A DNA stretch of 64,000 nucleotides from Undibacterium sp. (GCA_030645915.1 JAUSNO010000027.1:1-64000); one strand, 5' to 3'; numbered from the stretch's first letter, positions 39,064-48,354 are shown. Translations and numbers: made by a program. The notes: generated from the letters alone by a model not told the origin.

Positions 39064-39612
39064 ATGAAAACTGTTGGTCAAAAACTCGATGCATTTAAAG
39101 TTGCCGGTGTTAAACCAGGTTTTAACAACCATGAAGAAAACGGCGTGTCTGCATTTGAGGACATTACGGAAGCGTCTTTCCCGGGCAAATGGAAAATCAT
39201 TTATTTCTACCCAAAGGATTTCACCTTTGTTTGCCCGACAGAAATCGTTGAATTTGGTAAATTGGCGAATGACTTCGCCGATCGCGATGCAGTGTTGATG
39301 GGCGGTTCCACCGATAATGAATTCTGTAAATTGGCGTGGCGTCGTGAACACAAAGATCTGGATAAACTGAATCATTATGCTTTCGGCGATTCGACAGGTT
39401 CTTTGGTTGATATGCTGGGTGTACGCGATGTTAATGCAGGTGTGGCTTTGCGTGCGACTTTCATCGTCGATCCAGACAATGTCATTCAGCACGTTTCTGT
39501 GAACAACCTGAACGTTGGCCGTAATCCGACAGAAATCTTGCGTATCCTGGACGGTCTGCAAACAGATGAATTGTGCCCATGTAACCGTACTGTTGGCGGC
39601 GCTACACTGTAG
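39064..39612 (+). CDS. ahpC: Alkyl hydroperoxide reductase C (AhpD-linked peroxiredoxin)
   Basis: 182 residues. Typical 2-Cys peroxiredoxin fold with peroxidatic Cys57 in DFTFVCPTEI and C-terminal cysteines at 171 and 173 (ELCPCNRT). It reduces hydrogen peroxide, organic peroxides and peroxynitrite. The next gene, ahpD, probably supplies reducing power, as in mycobacteria, rather than AhpF. AGGAG before the ATG is a good SD. Confidence 0.95.
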   Translation: MKTVGQKLDAFKVAGVKPGFNNHEENGVSAFEDITEASFPGKWKIIYFYPKDFTFVCPTEIVEFGKLANDFADRDAVLMGGSTDNEFCKLAWRREHKDLDKLNHYAFGDSTGSLVDMLGVRDVNAGVALRATFIVDPDNVIQHVSVNNLNVGRNPTEILRILDGLQTDELCPCNRTVGGATL

Positions 39613-39646
39613 TTAAGGTGACGCAGTTGATGAAGTTGTAGAATTG

Positions 39647-39664
39647 AACCCGCTTCGGCGGGTT
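39647..39664 (+). terminator. GC-rich UUCG hairpin between ahpC and ahpD
   Basis: AACCCGC (39647-39653), loop TTCG, GCGGGTT (39658-39664), then TTAAAAATCTC with a later T-run. It would reduce read-through into ahpD, or protect the ahpC mRNA 3' end, giving more AhpC than AhpD. Confidence 0.6.
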
Positions 39665-39693
39665 TAAAAATCTCTTTTTAATAGGAAAATACT

Positions 39694-40212
39694 ATGGAAT
39701 TCTTGAATTCAATTAAAGGATTAATCCCTGATTATGCCAAGGATATCCGTTTGAACATCGACGGCACTATCGCGCGCTCCAGCCTTGAAGGCAGTGATGC
39801 GGTTGGCGTGGCACTTGCCGCTGCTTTTGCGGCCAAGAGCAAGGTCATCGTTGATATCATCAAAGCGAGCGGCGTCATGGCACCAGAAGAAGTCACCGCT
39901 GCATTGACTGCGTCGGCATTGATGGGAATGAATAATATCTGGTATCCGTTTGTGGAAATGACCGATGATGCCGACATGAAAACCCAGGCAGCGCAATTGC
40001 GCATGAATGCCTATGCGACCAATGGTGGTGTCGATAAGCGACGTTTTGAAATGTATGCGCTGGCGGCGTCGGCTGTCGGCAAATGTCACTTTTGCGTGAA
40101 ATCGCATTTTGAACTATTGAAAAAAGAAGGCATGTCTACCGTGCAGTTGCGTGACGTAGGGCGCATCGCGGCAGTGATCAACGCTGCTGCACAGGTGATT
40201 GCGGCAGAGTGA
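39694..40212 (+). CDS. ahpD: Alkyl hydroperoxidase AhpD
   Basis: 172 residues, all-helical carboxymuconolactone decarboxylase-like fold. The redox centre is Cys131 and Cys134 in GKCHFCVKSH, with supporting Glu119 and His138 as in characterised AhpD. It regenerates AhpC. AGGA lies before the ATG. It lies 81 nt downstream of ahpC with a hairpin in between. Confidence 0.95.
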   Translation: MEFLNSIKGLIPDYAKDIRLNIDGTIARSSLEGSDAVGVALAAAFAAKSKVIVDIIKASGVMAPEEVTAALTASALMGMNNIWYPFVEMTDDADMKTQAAQLRMNAYATNGGVDKRRFEMYALAASAVGKCHFCVKSHFELLKKEGMSTVQLRDVGRIAAVINAAAQVIAAE

Positions 40213-40238
40213 TGGAGGAAAAGTAAAGTTGCTTTGGA

Positions 40239-40283
40239 AAAGCGGCGCTGGCCTCGTGATATCGAGGTCAGCGCCGCTTTTTT
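40239..40283 (+). terminator. Terminator after ahpD
   Basis: An 18-nt stem (40239-40256 with 40263-40280, one mismatch/wobble) around a 6-nt loop, followed by a T-run. Strong. Confidence 0.93.
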
Positions 40284-40357
40284 GTATCCGGCAATGAGTT
40301 TAAGGAAAATCCTTGATCGCTTCCAGGGTGATCAATATCCACATCATCAGCTTGGGT

Positions 40358-41308
40358 TTAGCGTTTTGTTTTGCCAGAAACTGGTTTGGTTTCTAGTTCC
40401 GCCGCAACTGTTTTGCGGGTGCTGGAATTGCTTTCCTGATACAGCCATGGCAACATGAATTTGGTCATTTCGGACGCCGCATGTACCGGTGCTTTGGCTT
40501 GATGGGCAACCGCACTGCAGATGGCTTCGATCAGGCAAAGTGCCGCCCCTTCCGAGTTGGGTGAAAACTGACGTCGGGTTTGCGCATATAAAGTGAGATC
40601 GGCGTGTGACGCCAAAGGCGAGCTGGGGGCGTCGGTGATGGCCAGTACAGGGACATTTTTTTCTCGTACTTGTCCAAGCAAAGTGATGACGTCTTCAGCG
40701 TAACGTGGAAACGAAATGCCGATGACCAGATCGCGTTCGGTGTACTTGAACAATTGTCGGGCGACATGCGAAGGTCCGCCTGAGCCTATCGTGCATTGTA
40801 TGGTTTTACAAAAAGGATCTAGCCCGTGCGCCATCAGGCCGCCCAAAAATGCACTGGCGCCATAACCGACGATGTAAATGCGTTCGGCCTGCAAAATCAT
40901 CTTGACGGCCTGATTGCATAGCTCTGGTACCAGAGCGCGGCGGGTGGCATCCAGATTGGTCATGTCTTCATTGAGCGAGCCGGCAATGACTTCGATACTG
41001 GTGGCGGGACGCTGAATCTCGGTACGCAGGTTATCAATCGGCGCCAGCATGGCTTCAAAGCCGCTGACCAGTTCCGCGCGAAATTGCGGATAGCCTTCAA
41101 ATCCCAGCGCGCGGGCGAACCGATTGGCCGTGGCGATGGAGATACCCACCGCATTGGCCAGCTCGTCTATCGACATCGTGGCAGAGCGAAACACGTTGGA
41201 TAAAACATAATCTGCAGTTTTTCTGTGCGCCTTGGACAGGCTCATGTAATTCTTGCCGATGCGGGCATTGATGGTGCCGCCGAGAGCCTGGTTATCAAGT
41301 CGATTCAT
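40358..41308 (-). CDS. RpiR/MurR-family transcriptional regulator (HTH-SIS)
   Basis: 316 residues. The N-terminal HTH_6 domain (about 20-95) shows LSKAHRKTADYVLSNVFRSATMSIDELANAVGISIATANRFARALGFEGYPQFR. The C-terminal sugar-isomerase (SIS) domain (about 130-270) has IYIVGYGASAFLG and DLVIGISFPRYAEDVI, typical of phosphosugar binding. The family usually controls sugar-phosphate genes, but none is next to it, so its target and ligand are unknown. A basic tail of about 35 residues follows the SIS domain. Confidence 0.92.
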   Translation of the reverse strand: MNRLDNQALGGTINARIGKNYMSLSKAHRKTADYVLSNVFRSATMSIDELANAVGISIATANRFARALGFEGYPQFRAELVSGFEAMLAPIDNLRTEIQRPATSIEVIAGSLNEDMTNLDATRRALVPELCNQAVKMILQAERIYIVGYGASAFLGGLMAHGLDPFCKTIQCTIGSGGPSHVARQLFKYTERDLVIGISFPRYAEDVITLLGQVREKNVPVLAITDAPSSPLASHADLTLYAQTRRQFSPNSEGAALCLIEAICSAVAHQAKAPVHAASEMTKFMLPWLYQESNSSTRKTVAAELETKPVSGKTKR

Positions 41309-41773
41309 AGATGGCAGATGATTTGGATGTGATGAGAATGTAAATATAATTTCATTGGATTAAATAGTAAAGAAATGAATCATGCCAATTCGAGTCATGC
41401 GTCGCAATCTGCTGCTTTGTATCCAATTTTTTATAGTGTGTCACTGAATTGTTGCGCACAAGAAAATAAAAAATAATACTGCTAGGTAGTATATATAAGA
41501 AACGTATGCCAATCGTGCGCTTTACGCAGATTTACATGTAAAAAAAAGGGAGTATATAAACCAAATTTCCTGTTTTGCATCGTCGGTGGTGACGCTCGTT
41601 GGATATTTGCCCTTATGGCGGCGTTGCAACTGTAGCAGCACAAGGCAAACAGGCAAAGCGCCCGCTTTGACTTCGTTGTAGACCGCCTAGATGCCGCCAG
41701 CACGCACTATCCATGCGGGTTTTCAGGCAGATAGGCTGGAAACCCGCATGGATAGTGCGCCCTGGGCTTGGCC
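41309..41773. other. 465-nt spacer between rpiR-type gene and mnmA
   Basis: An AT-rich part (41330-41560) probably holds the promoter of the RpiR-type gene. The rest is more GC-rich and ends in the long palindrome 41703-41759. A 73-codon minus-strand frame (41482-41703) has no SD and abuts the palindrome; it is not called. Confidence 0.6.
41703..41759. repeat. Palindrome family, copy B (perfect 20-bp arms)
   Basis: 41703-41722 and 41740-41759 are perfect inverted repeats with the core CGCACTATCCATGCGGGTT and a 17-nt loop. It starts 14 nt past the mnmA stop and may act as that gene's terminator or 3' stabiliser, though no T-run is present. The arms and loop reappear at 62028-62104 and, less well, at 30132-30193. 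Confidence 0.8.
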
Positions 41774-42871
41774 CTACATGGAAGATGAATTGATAATCCC
41801 GCCGCCCAGGCAGATATCACCATCGTACAAAACGGCGGATTGCCCCGGCGTGACGGCCCATTGTGCCTGATCAAAGCTCAGTTCGAATTGTGCATGGTCG
41901 CCGCTGAAATGACAGGCCATATCGGGTTGGCGGTAACGGGTCTTGGCGGATAGCTTTGCACTGGCCGGCGCGTGTCCTGCGACCCAGCTCGCTTGCGCCG
42001 CTTCCAGCGATGAAGACAGCAGCCACGGATGGTCGTGGCCTTGCACCACGTACAGCGTATTTTTCTCTACATCCTTCCTGGCGACATACCAGGCATCGCT
42101 GCTGCCGTAGGCATTTTGATGCGACTTGATGCCGCCTATGCCTATGCCTTTTCTTTGACCCAAGGTGTAGAAACTCAGGCCGACATGCTGGCCGATGAGT
42201 TCACCTTCGGGGGTTTTCATATCTCCCTTTTGGTAGGATAGATAGCGGTTGAGGAACTCGCGGAAAGGGCGCTCGCCGATGAAGCAGATACCGGTCGAGT
42301 CTTTTTTCTTGGCGTTCGGCAGTTGCAATTGTTCGGCGATCTTGCGCACTTCTGTCTTCTGGATCTCGCCCAAGGGAAACAAGGTGTTGGCGAGCTGGGC
42401 CTGATTTAGCCTGTGTAGAAAATAACTTTGGTCTTTGCTGGCGTCCAGCGCCTTGAGCAATTGAAACTCGTCGTTCACTTCACGCACGCGGGCATAATGG
42501 CCGGTGGCGATATAATCTGCACCCAGCTTCATGGCGTGATCCAGAAACGCCTTGAACTTGATTTCGGCATTGCACAAGACATCGGGGTTCGGCGTGCGGC
42601 CGGCCTGGTATTCGCGCAAGAATTCAGCGAACACACGGTCTTTGTATTCGGCGGCAAAATTCACCGCTTCAATATCAATACCCAGGACGTCGGCGACGCT
42701 GACCGCATCGATCCAGTCTTCCCGCGTCGAGCAGTATTCAGAATCGTCATCGTCTTCCCAGTTCTTCATGAACAGGCCGATGACTTCGTAACCTTGTTCT
42801 TTCAATAGCCACGCAGAGACGGACGAATCGACGCCGCCGGACATGCCTATGACGACTCTTTTTTTACTCAT
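41774..42871 (-). CDS. mnmA: tRNA-specific 2-thiouridylase MnmA
   Basis: Makes 2-thiouridine at U34 of tRNA Lys, Glu and Gln. It has 365 residues. The PP-loop [13 protein letters not shown] is at 11-23. Catalytic cysteines are Cys100 (NPDVLCN) and Cys196 (DSTGICFIG). [10 protein letters not shown] and DAWYVARKD follow in the central domain, and a C-terminal barrel completes it. The nudJ gene ends 3 nt upstream, so the two form an operon, as in E. coli. Confidence 0.97.
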   Translation of the reverse strand: MSKKRVVIGMSGGVDSSVSAWLLKEQGYEVIGLFMKNWEDDDDSEYCSTREDWIDAVSVADVLGIDIEAVNFAAEYKDRVFAEFLREYQAGRTPNPDVLCNAEIKFKAFLDHAMKLGADYIATGHYARVREVNDEFQLLKALDASKDQSYFLHRLNQAQLANTLFPLGEIQKTEVRKIAEQLQLPNAKKKDSTGICFIGERPFREFLNRYLSYQKGDMKTPEGELIGQHVGLSFYTLGQRKGIGIGGIKSHQNAYGSSDAWYVARKDVEKNTLYVVQGHDHPWLLSSSLEAAQASWVAGHAPASAKLSAKTRYRQPDMACHFSGDHAQFELSFDQAQWAVTPGQSAVLYDGDICLGGGIINSSSM

Positions 42872-42874
42872 GGC

Positions 42875-43363
42875 TTAAACTCCGAGTGCGCTAGGGTGGG
42901 TGAATAACAGCGACAAAGGCGCGCGTTTTCCCTGCAGATAATCATCAACGCATTGCATCACCAAAGGGCTGCGATGACGCTCTTGAGATGCGCGCAATTC
43001 TGCCGGCGTCATCCACAAGGTGCGCAAGATACCGTGATCAAGTTCTTGCTGGTGCTGCCGTCCAAGTTCGCCGATAAACGCAAAACGCAGGTAGGTGACT
43101 TCTTCTCCTGTCGTTGGAGATACATAACGCGATAAGTAGGTGCCGATTAATTCTGTCGGCACGAAATCATGGGCAGTTTCTTCCAGCGTTTCGCGGATCA
43201 CCGCTTGCTCTAATGATTCATTGGGATCGAGATGACCGGCGGGCTGGTTGATACGCACACCTTCCGCAGTTTCTTCTTCTATCATTAAAAATTGCTGATC
43301 GCCACCAAAGTGGCGAGCGATGATCGCCGCCACAGTGACCGAGGGTTTCCAAATAGTTGACAT
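42875..43363 (-). CDS. nudJ: NUDIX phosphatase NudJ
   Basis: 162 residues. The Nudix box is complete: GHLDPNESLEQAVIRETLEETAHDF matches GX5EX7REUXEEXGU except Ala for the late Gly. Family NudJ enzymes hydrolyse thiamine-pyrimidine pyrophosphate and nucleoside di/triphosphates. N-terminal KPSVTVAAIIA and the position directly before mnmA support NudJ. Confidence 0.9.
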   Translation of the reverse strand: MSTIWKPSVTVAAIIARHFGGDQQFLMIEEETAEGVRINQPAGHLDPNESLEQAVIRETLEETAHDFVPTELIGTYLSRYVSPTTGEEVTYLRFAFIGELGRQHQQELDHGILRTLWMTPAELRASQERHRSPLVMQCVDDYLQGKRAPLSLLFTHPSALGV

Positions 43364-43756
43364 AGCTTCTTCCGATTAACCCGTTATTTTACTTTGACAT
43401 CAACAATAGTGTGGCAAATCAGCAAATTTGCAGGTGAATTAGCTAATGCAAATTTTGTATATCATGCATCTTTTTTTAATATGAGCCGTTAGCGTGATGT
43501 AAAAAAAACGATTCTTAAAAAAAACAATCCTTTGTAAAGCCATATCGCAAGCGGGTTTCAAGAGAATCAGCCATTTTTTTTGAGTTTGAACTCTAAAAGT
43601 TTTTTGACTAAATACAATTGAAAGGAATGTTTTTTTATAAAAACGAACGGTTGTGCTAAAAAACATTTTGCGTGTAATATTCTTGTCGAATATCAAATGT
43701 AAGATTCTGGTAAGAATAATAGAATCGGTCAGAAACGCAAATCAAGGAGCAATTTT
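43364..43756. other. 393-nt AT-rich spacer before the pnt operon
   Basis: Very AT-rich compared with its neighbours. It contains the candidate pnt promoter. An 85-codon minus-strand frame (43439-43696) is a product of AT-rich, Phe/Lys-rich translation and is not called. Nothing else is seen. Confidence 0.65.
43651..43680 (+). promoter_or_regulatory. Candidate pnt operon promoter
   Basis: TTGTGC (43651-43656), an 18-bp spacer and TAATAT (43675-43680), preceded by TG. The predicted start would give a leader of about 70 nt to pntAA. Confidence 0.5.
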
Positions 43757-44872
43757 ATGAGAATCGGCATCCCCGCCGAATCACGGCTGGGTGAGACGCG
43801 TGTAGCGGCTACACCCGAAACCATTAAGAAATACGTTGCGGCCAAACATCAAGTCATCGTCCAGTCTGGTGCAGGCGTCGCTTCCAGCATTACCGATGAA
43901 GCCTATCAATTAGCGGGCGCCCAGATCGGCTCAGCCGCCGAGGCTTTCGGCGCCGAACTGATATTAAAAGTGCGCGCACCGTCAGCGGAAGAACGCGGCC
44001 TGATCAACTCAGGCACGGTGCTGGTCGGCATGCTTAATCCATTCGATGCAGACAACATCGCCGCCATGGCAGCGCATGGCATCAGCGCCTTCGCGCTCGA
44101 AGCTGCGCCACGTATCTCGCGCGCGCAATCTCTGGATGTCTTGTCTTCGCAAGCCAATATCGCAGGTTATAAAGCCGTGATGCTGGCAGCAAATACTTAC
44201 CAGCGCTTCATGCCGATGCTGATGACCGCCGCCGGTACCGTCAAAGCGGCGCGCGTACTGATTATGGGCGTAGGCGTCGCAGGTTTGCAGGCCATCGCCA
44301 CCGCCAAGCGCCTCGGTGCGGTGATTGAAGCGTCCGACGTGCGTCCGCCAGTCAAGGAACAAGTCGAATCCCTCGGTGCCAAATTCATCGACGTGCCTTA
44401 CGAAACCGATGAAGAACGTGAAATCGCCAAAGGCACAGGCGGCTATGCGCGCTCCATGCCTGCAGCGTGGATGGAACGCCAGGCCGCCCTCGTGCACGAG
44501 CGCGCCAAGCAAGCCGACATCATCATCACCACCGCCCTCATCCCAGGGCGCAAGGCACCGATCCTGATCTCTGAAGAAACCGTCAAGGCCATGAAACCAG
44601 GCTCGGTCATCGTCGATATGGCGGTAGAGCAGGGGGGCAATTGTCCTTTGTCTGAGCTGGGCAAAACGGTCACCAAATATGGCGTGCACATCATCGGCGA
44701 ACCGAATCTGGCGACGCTGGTGGCGGCCGACGCTTCGGCTTTGTATGCGCGCAACGTGCTCGATTTCCTCAAGCTGATTATCGACAAAGAAGCGGCGCTC
44801 GCGATCAACCGCGAAGATGAAATCGTCGTAGCAACTTTAGTCTGCTCCGGCGGCGAAATTTTAAGAAAATAA
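43757..44872 (+). CDS. pntAA: NAD(P) transhydrogenase subunit alpha part 1
   Basis: NAD(H)-binding domain I of proton-translocating transhydrogenase, which makes NADPH from NADH using the proton gradient. It has 371 residues, cytosolic. MRIGIPAESRLGETRVAATPETIKKY is the N-terminal signature, VLIMGVGVAGLQAIATAKRLGA the Rossmann loop, and the RQD-loop region lies near residue 130. The alpha subunit is split here: its membrane part is the separate pntAB, unlike the fused E. coli PntA. panD lies between the two. AAGGAG is the SD. Confidence 0.95.
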   Translation: MRIGIPAESRLGETRVAATPETIKKYVAAKHQVIVQSGAGVASSITDEAYQLAGAQIGSAAEAFGAELILKVRAPSAEERGLINSGTVLVGMLNPFDADNIAAMAAHGISAFALEAAPRISRAQSLDVLSSQANIAGYKAVMLAANTYQRFMPMLMTAAGTVKAARVLIMGVGVAGLQAIATAKRLGAVIEASDVRPPVKEQVESLGAKFIDVPYETDEEREIAKGTGGYARSMPAAWMERQAALVHERAKQADIIITTALIPGRKAPILISEETVKAMKPGSVIVDMAVEQGGNCPLSELGKTVTKYGVHIIGEPNLATLVAADASALYARNVLDFLKLIIDKEAALAINREDEIVVATLVCSGGEILRK

Positions 44873-44896
44873 TAGAAAAGAGCAACAGGAACGACC

Positions 44897-45259
44897 ATGC
44901 AAAGAAATATGCTACGGGCAAAAATTCACCGTGCCACCGTGACACAGTGCGATCTGCATTACGAAGGATCGTGTGGTATTGATGAGAATCTGCTGGACGC
45001 CGCCGATATTGTGGAACATGAACAAATCGAGCTTTATAACGTCAACAACGGCGAACGCTTCTCCACCTATGCCATTAAAGGCAAACGCGGCAGCGGCGAA
45101 ATCTCCTTGAATGGCGCAGCGGCTCGTCGGGTGCAACTCGGCGATTTGATGATCATCTGTACCTATGCGCCGATGAGCGAAGCAGAGGCGCGTAATTACA
45201 AGCCCAAAGTCGTTTTTGTCGATGGCAAGAATCAAATCAGCAGTCTTAAAGCCTATTGA
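44897..45259 (+). CDS. panD: Aspartate 1-decarboxylase proenzyme
   Basis: Pyruvoyl enzyme that makes beta-alanine for pantothenate and CoA. It has 120 residues. HYEGSCGID places the self-cleavage at Gly24-Ser25, the same as in E. coli, which supports the ATG at 44897. [21 protein letters not shown] and [13 protein letters not shown] are family motifs. Its place between pntAA (24 nt upstream) and pntAB (86 nt downstream) is unusual; no other pantothenate gene is nearby. Confidence 0.96.
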   Translation: MQRNMLRAKIHRATVTQCDLHYEGSCGIDENLLDAADIVEHEQIELYNVNNGERFSTYAIKGKRGSGEISLNGAAARRVQLGDLMIICTYAPMSEAEARNYKPKVVFVDGKNQISSLKAY

Positions 45260-45345
45260 TCTGGTATTGCCCTCGTCAATGATCTGCGCAGTGATCTAGA
45301 AACTGCATGCCTTAAAAAATTAGTAAAACCAATAAAGAGGACATC

Positions 45346-45672
45346 ATGGAAGTTAGTCATACCCTTACCAACCTCATCATTTTTGTGCTGGCCATTTACG
45401 TTGGCTACCACGTGGTGTGGACAGTCACCCCCGCTTTACACACGCCATTAATGGCGGTCACCAACGCTATCTCTGCCATCATTATTGTTGGCGCGATGTT
45501 GGCCGCAGGTTTGACAGAAGGCTTGCTGGCGCAAGTCATGGGCACGGTTGCCGTGGCGCTGGCGGCGGTCAACGTGTTCGGTGGATTTCTGGTCACCCAG
45601 AGAATGCTGGAAATGTTCAAGAAAAAAGAACCTAAGGCAGCGCCTAAGGTAGCGACCCAGGAGAACAAATAA
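45346..45672 (+). CDS. pntAB: NAD(P) transhydrogenase subunit alpha part 2
   Basis: 108-residue membrane part of the split alpha subunit, with three hydrophobic helices (about 7-25, 32-52 and 58-82) and a charged tail (KKKEPKAAPK). Together with PntB it forms the proton channel. Its stop codon overlaps the pntB ATG by one base, showing coupling. AGAGGA precedes the start. Confidence 0.94.
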   Translation: MEVSHTLTNLIIFVLAIYVGYHVVWTVTPALHTPLMAVTNAISAIIIVGAMLAAGLTEGLLAQVMGTVAVALAAVNVFGGFLVTQRMLEMFKKKEPKAAPKVATQENK

Positions 45673-47117
45673 TGAGCATGAATCTGGTGACGATGTTGTA
45701 TCTGATCGCTTCGGTATGTTTTATTCAAGCGCTCAAGGGTTTGTCGCATCCCTCCACGGCACGCCGTGGTAATGCATTCGGTATGGCCGGTATGGCTTTG
45801 GCCGTGGCTACCACGATCGCCCTGATCGTTAAACTAAAAACCGAATCTTCCGGCGCTGGCCTTGGTTATGGCCTGGTGATACTGGGCGTGGTAGTCGGTG
45901 GCGGTATCGGCGCGACATTGGCCAAGCGGGTAGAGATGACCAAAATGCCTGAGCTGGTCGCAGCGATGCATTCGCTGATCGGTCTGGCGGCGGTCTGTAT
46001 AGCGGTATCGGTGGTGGCAGAGCCTTGGATTTTTAATATTACGGCACGTGATGCGGCGATCCCTTTCGGTAACCGCCTGGAATTATTCATCGGCACCTTT
46101 GTCGGTGCGATTACTTTCTCCGGTTCGGTGATTGCGTTTGGTAAATTGTCTGGCAAATACAAGTTCCGCTTGTTCCAGGGAGCACCTGTCAGTTTCGCCG
46201 GCCAACACATGCTCAATCTGCTATTGGCAATTGCGATGCTGGGGTTCGGTTTGATCTTCTGCTTCGCACCAGGTAACGAACCTGCGTGGATTCCATTTGT
46301 TCTGATGGCGGCGATTGCCTTTGTCCTCGGCGTACTGATCATCATTCCTATCGGTGGCGCGGATATGCCAGTGGTGGTGTCCATGCTTAATAGTTACTCT
46401 GGCTGGGCCGCCGCGGGTATTGGCTTCTCGCTCAATAACTCAATGCTGATCATTGCCGGTTCGCTGGTCGGATCGTCCGGCGCGATCCTGTCTTACATCA
46501 TGTGCAAGGCAATGAACCGTTCCTTCTTCAATGTGCTGTTGGGCGGCTTCGGCGGCGCACCAGTAGAAGCGGTGGCAGGTGGTCAGGTGCAGCGCAATGT
46601 GAAGTCCGGCTCTGCCGATGACGTCGCTTTCTTGCTTGGCAATGCCGAGACTGTCATCATCGTTCCGGGTTATGGCCTGGCGGTAGCGCGTGCGCAGCAT
46701 TCACTCAAAGAACTTACCGAGAAACTGACACACAAGGGTATTAGCGTTAAATATGCGATTCATCCGGTGGCTGGGCGCATGCCAGGACACATGAACGTCT
46801 TGCTGGCAGAAGCTGAAGTACCGTATGACCAGGTGTTCGAGATGGAAGACATCAATAACGAATTTGCCCAGGCTGATGTGGTGCTGGTATTGGGTGCCAA
46901 CGACGTGGTCAATCCTGCGGCGAAAGATCCTAAATCAGCGATTGCTGGCATGCCGATTCTGGAAGCCTACAAAGCCAAGACAGTGATCGTCAACAAGCGT
47001 TCGATGGCGTCCGGTTATGCTGGTTTGGATAACGAGTTGTTTTACATGGATAAGACCATGATGGTGTTTGGCGATGCCAAGAAGGTCATTGAGGATATGG
47101 TTAAGGCGATCGATTAA
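45672..47117 (+). CDS. pntB: NAD(P) transhydrogenase subunit beta
   Basis: 481 residues. About eight to nine N-terminal membrane helices are followed by the cytosolic NADP(H)-binding domain III. Key motifs: the hydrophilic M(H)SLIGLAAV segment with the channel histidine region, NSYSGWAAAGIGFSL, and in domain III IIVPGYGLAVARAQH, HPVAGRMPGHMNVLLAEA, GANDVVNPAA and KRSMASGYAG. A bidirectional terminator follows. Confidence 0.97.
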   Translation: MSMNLVTMLYLIASVCFIQALKGLSHPSTARRGNAFGMAGMALAVATTIALIVKLKTESSGAGLGYGLVILGVVVGGGIGATLAKRVEMTKMPELVAAMHSLIGLAAVCIAVSVVAEPWIFNITARDAAIPFGNRLELFIGTFVGAITFSGSVIAFGKLSGKYKFRLFQGAPVSFAGQHMLNLLLAIAMLGFGLIFCFAPGNEPAWIPFVLMAAIAFVLGVLIIIPIGGADMPVVVSMLNSYSGWAAAGIGFSLNNSMLIIAGSLVGSSGAILSYIMCKAMNRSFFNVLLGGFGGAPVEAVAGGQVQRNVKSGSADDVAFLLGNAETVIIVPGYGLAVARAQHSLKELTEKLTHKGISVKYAIHPVAGRMPGHMNVLLAEAEVPYDQVFEMEDINNEFAQADVVLVLGANDVVNPAAKDPKSAIAGMPILEAYKAKTVIVNKRSMASGYAGLDNELFYMDKTMMVFGDAKKVIEDMVKAID

Positions 47118-47142
47118 GATCGATTAATCCTGGAAAGACTAA

Positions 47143-47176
47143 AAAAAAGCCCTCTCATTTTTGAGAGGGCTTTTTT
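47143..47176. terminator. Bidirectional terminator after pntB
   Basis: AAAAAAGCCCTCTCA (47143-47157) pairs with TGAGAGGGCTTTTTT (47162-47176), with a 4-nt loop. It serves pntB and the converging CNP1-like gene. Confidence 0.93.
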
Positions 47177-47194
47177 ATTGCTACCGTACAAACT

Positions 47195-47737
47195 TTAATA
47201 TGACTTCATTGGCTGATTTCTCGCCATTCTTCCAACAATCTGTTCGGCTTTTCCTGCAATGGTTTTTCCTTCGCAGAAATACTCCAGCGCCAAGGTGATG
47301 TGCTGCTTGTTGAAATCCGTGCTGGAGATGGCATCCCACTGATTCCGTCGAGAGCGTGACCAAGTTCCGTCTGCACGACCAAAGGCGTACAGTTTTTTCT
47401 CGCCAGTCTCACAACGCAATCCCTCATAGCTGATGTTTTTTGCGCCTGTACTGCTGGTCGACACCAAGGTGTAACGGATGGTGCCATCCTTGCCTACACT
47501 CAGAGATTTTGTATCCAGCGCAAAAGATTGATTTCCGCTCTGATAAAAAGCGACAAGATTTTCAGCCTTGGGTGCCAGAGGAATTTGCAAGGAAATTTCT
47601 TTCCATTCCTTCTCATTGGTATCCTCATCCAGTTCTTGCGCCAGCACACCCATCGGTGAGCCTAAGATGGCCAGCAGAAGGCAAGGCAGCAATCGATTTT
47701 TTATGCCTCGGGGACATTGAAAATACATTGTTTGCAT
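47195..47737 (-). CDS. CNP1-like periplasmic protein, function unknown
   Basis: 180 residues with a signal peptide (hydrophobic core LLPCLLLAILGSPMGVLA). The mature part resembles the CNP1-like family of betaproteobacteria: WKEISLQIPLAPKAENLVAFY, DGTIRYTLVSTSSTGAKNISYEGLRC and KLYAFGRADGTWSRSRRNQW. Two cysteines (one in YEGLRC, one in EYFCEGKT) could form a disulphide. No biochemical role is known. It follows rppH after 2 nt and is probably co-transcribed. Confidence 0.85.
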   Translation of the reverse strand: MQTMYFQCPRGIKNRLLPCLLLAILGSPMGVLAQELDEDTNEKEWKEISLQIPLAPKAENLVAFYQSGNQSFALDTKSLSVGKDGTIRYTLVSTSSTGAKNISYEGLRCETGEKKLYAFGRADGTWSRSRRNQWDAISSTDFNKQHITLALEYFCEGKTIAGKAEQIVGRMARNQPMKSY

Positions 47738-47739
47738 GG

Positions 47740-48354
47740 TTATTCGCTGTCTTTTGAAGGGGTAATGGGAATGATTAGCACCTGCGCTATCTCTATTGAC
47801 TCGGTTGATTCAATCGACTCAATCATTTTTTCGGGGCGATGTGGCTCACGATGGGTTTGCCTATGTGTGCTCGGGTGCTCATTGCGATGAATGAAGCGCG
47901 ACAGTTCCTGCAAGGCGAGTTGATACACGCCACGCTTGAATTCGATCACCACATCCAAAGGCACCCAGTATTCATGCCAGCGCCAGGCATCGAATTCAGG
48001 ATGGTTGCTGGCGCGCAAATTGACGTCGCAATCGCGCCCCACCATGCGTAACAAAAACCAGATTTGTTTTTGCCCGCGGTAATGCCCGCGTATTTCACGC
48101 TTGATGAAATGGTCCGGCACTTCATAGCGCAACCAGTCGCGCGTGCGACCAATGACCTTGACGTGCGACGGTAGTAAACCGGTTTCTTCTTCCAGTTCAC
48201 GAAACATGGCTTGTTCTGGTGATTCGCCATACTTGATCCCACCCTGCGGAAATTGCCAGGAGTGTTCACGTACGCGCTTACCCCACCAAACTTCATTGTT
48301 GGCGTTAAGCAATATGATGCCAACGTTAGGCCTAAAGCCTTCACGATCTAGCAT
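47740..48354 (-). CDS. rppH: RNA pyrophosphohydrolase RppH
   Basis: Removes pyrophosphate from mRNA 5' ends to start decay. The ATG at 48354 ([17 protein letters not shown]) matches the family start; a second ATG two codons earlier is open. It has 204 residues. The Nudix box is [23 protein letters not shown], and [17 protein letters not shown] and [13 protein letters not shown] are RppH-type. The C-terminal tail of about 45 residues is low-complexity, with His/Arg pairs and an IES-IES-TES repeat encoded by a 9-nt tandem repeat (47795-47821). Divergent from proS. Confidence 0.94.
   Translation of the reverse strand: MLDREGFRPNVGIILLNANNEVWWGKRVREHSWQFPQGGIKYGESPEQAMFRELEEETGLLPSHVKVIGRTRDWLRYEVPDHFIKREIRGHYRGQKQIWFLLRMVGRDCDVNLRASNHPEFDAWRWHEYWVPLDVVIEFKRGVYQLALQELSRFIHRNEHPSTHRQTHREPHRPEKMIESIESTESIEIAQVLIIPITPSKDSE

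Noticed and set aside
41482-41703. 73-codon minus-strand open frame before mnmA
   Set aside because: It abuts the long palindrome, lacks an SD and shows no protein-like pattern that I recognise.
43439-43696. 85-codon minus-strand open frame
   Set aside because: Its Phe/Lys/Ile-rich content reflects the AT-rich spacer, and it overlaps the likely pnt promoter.
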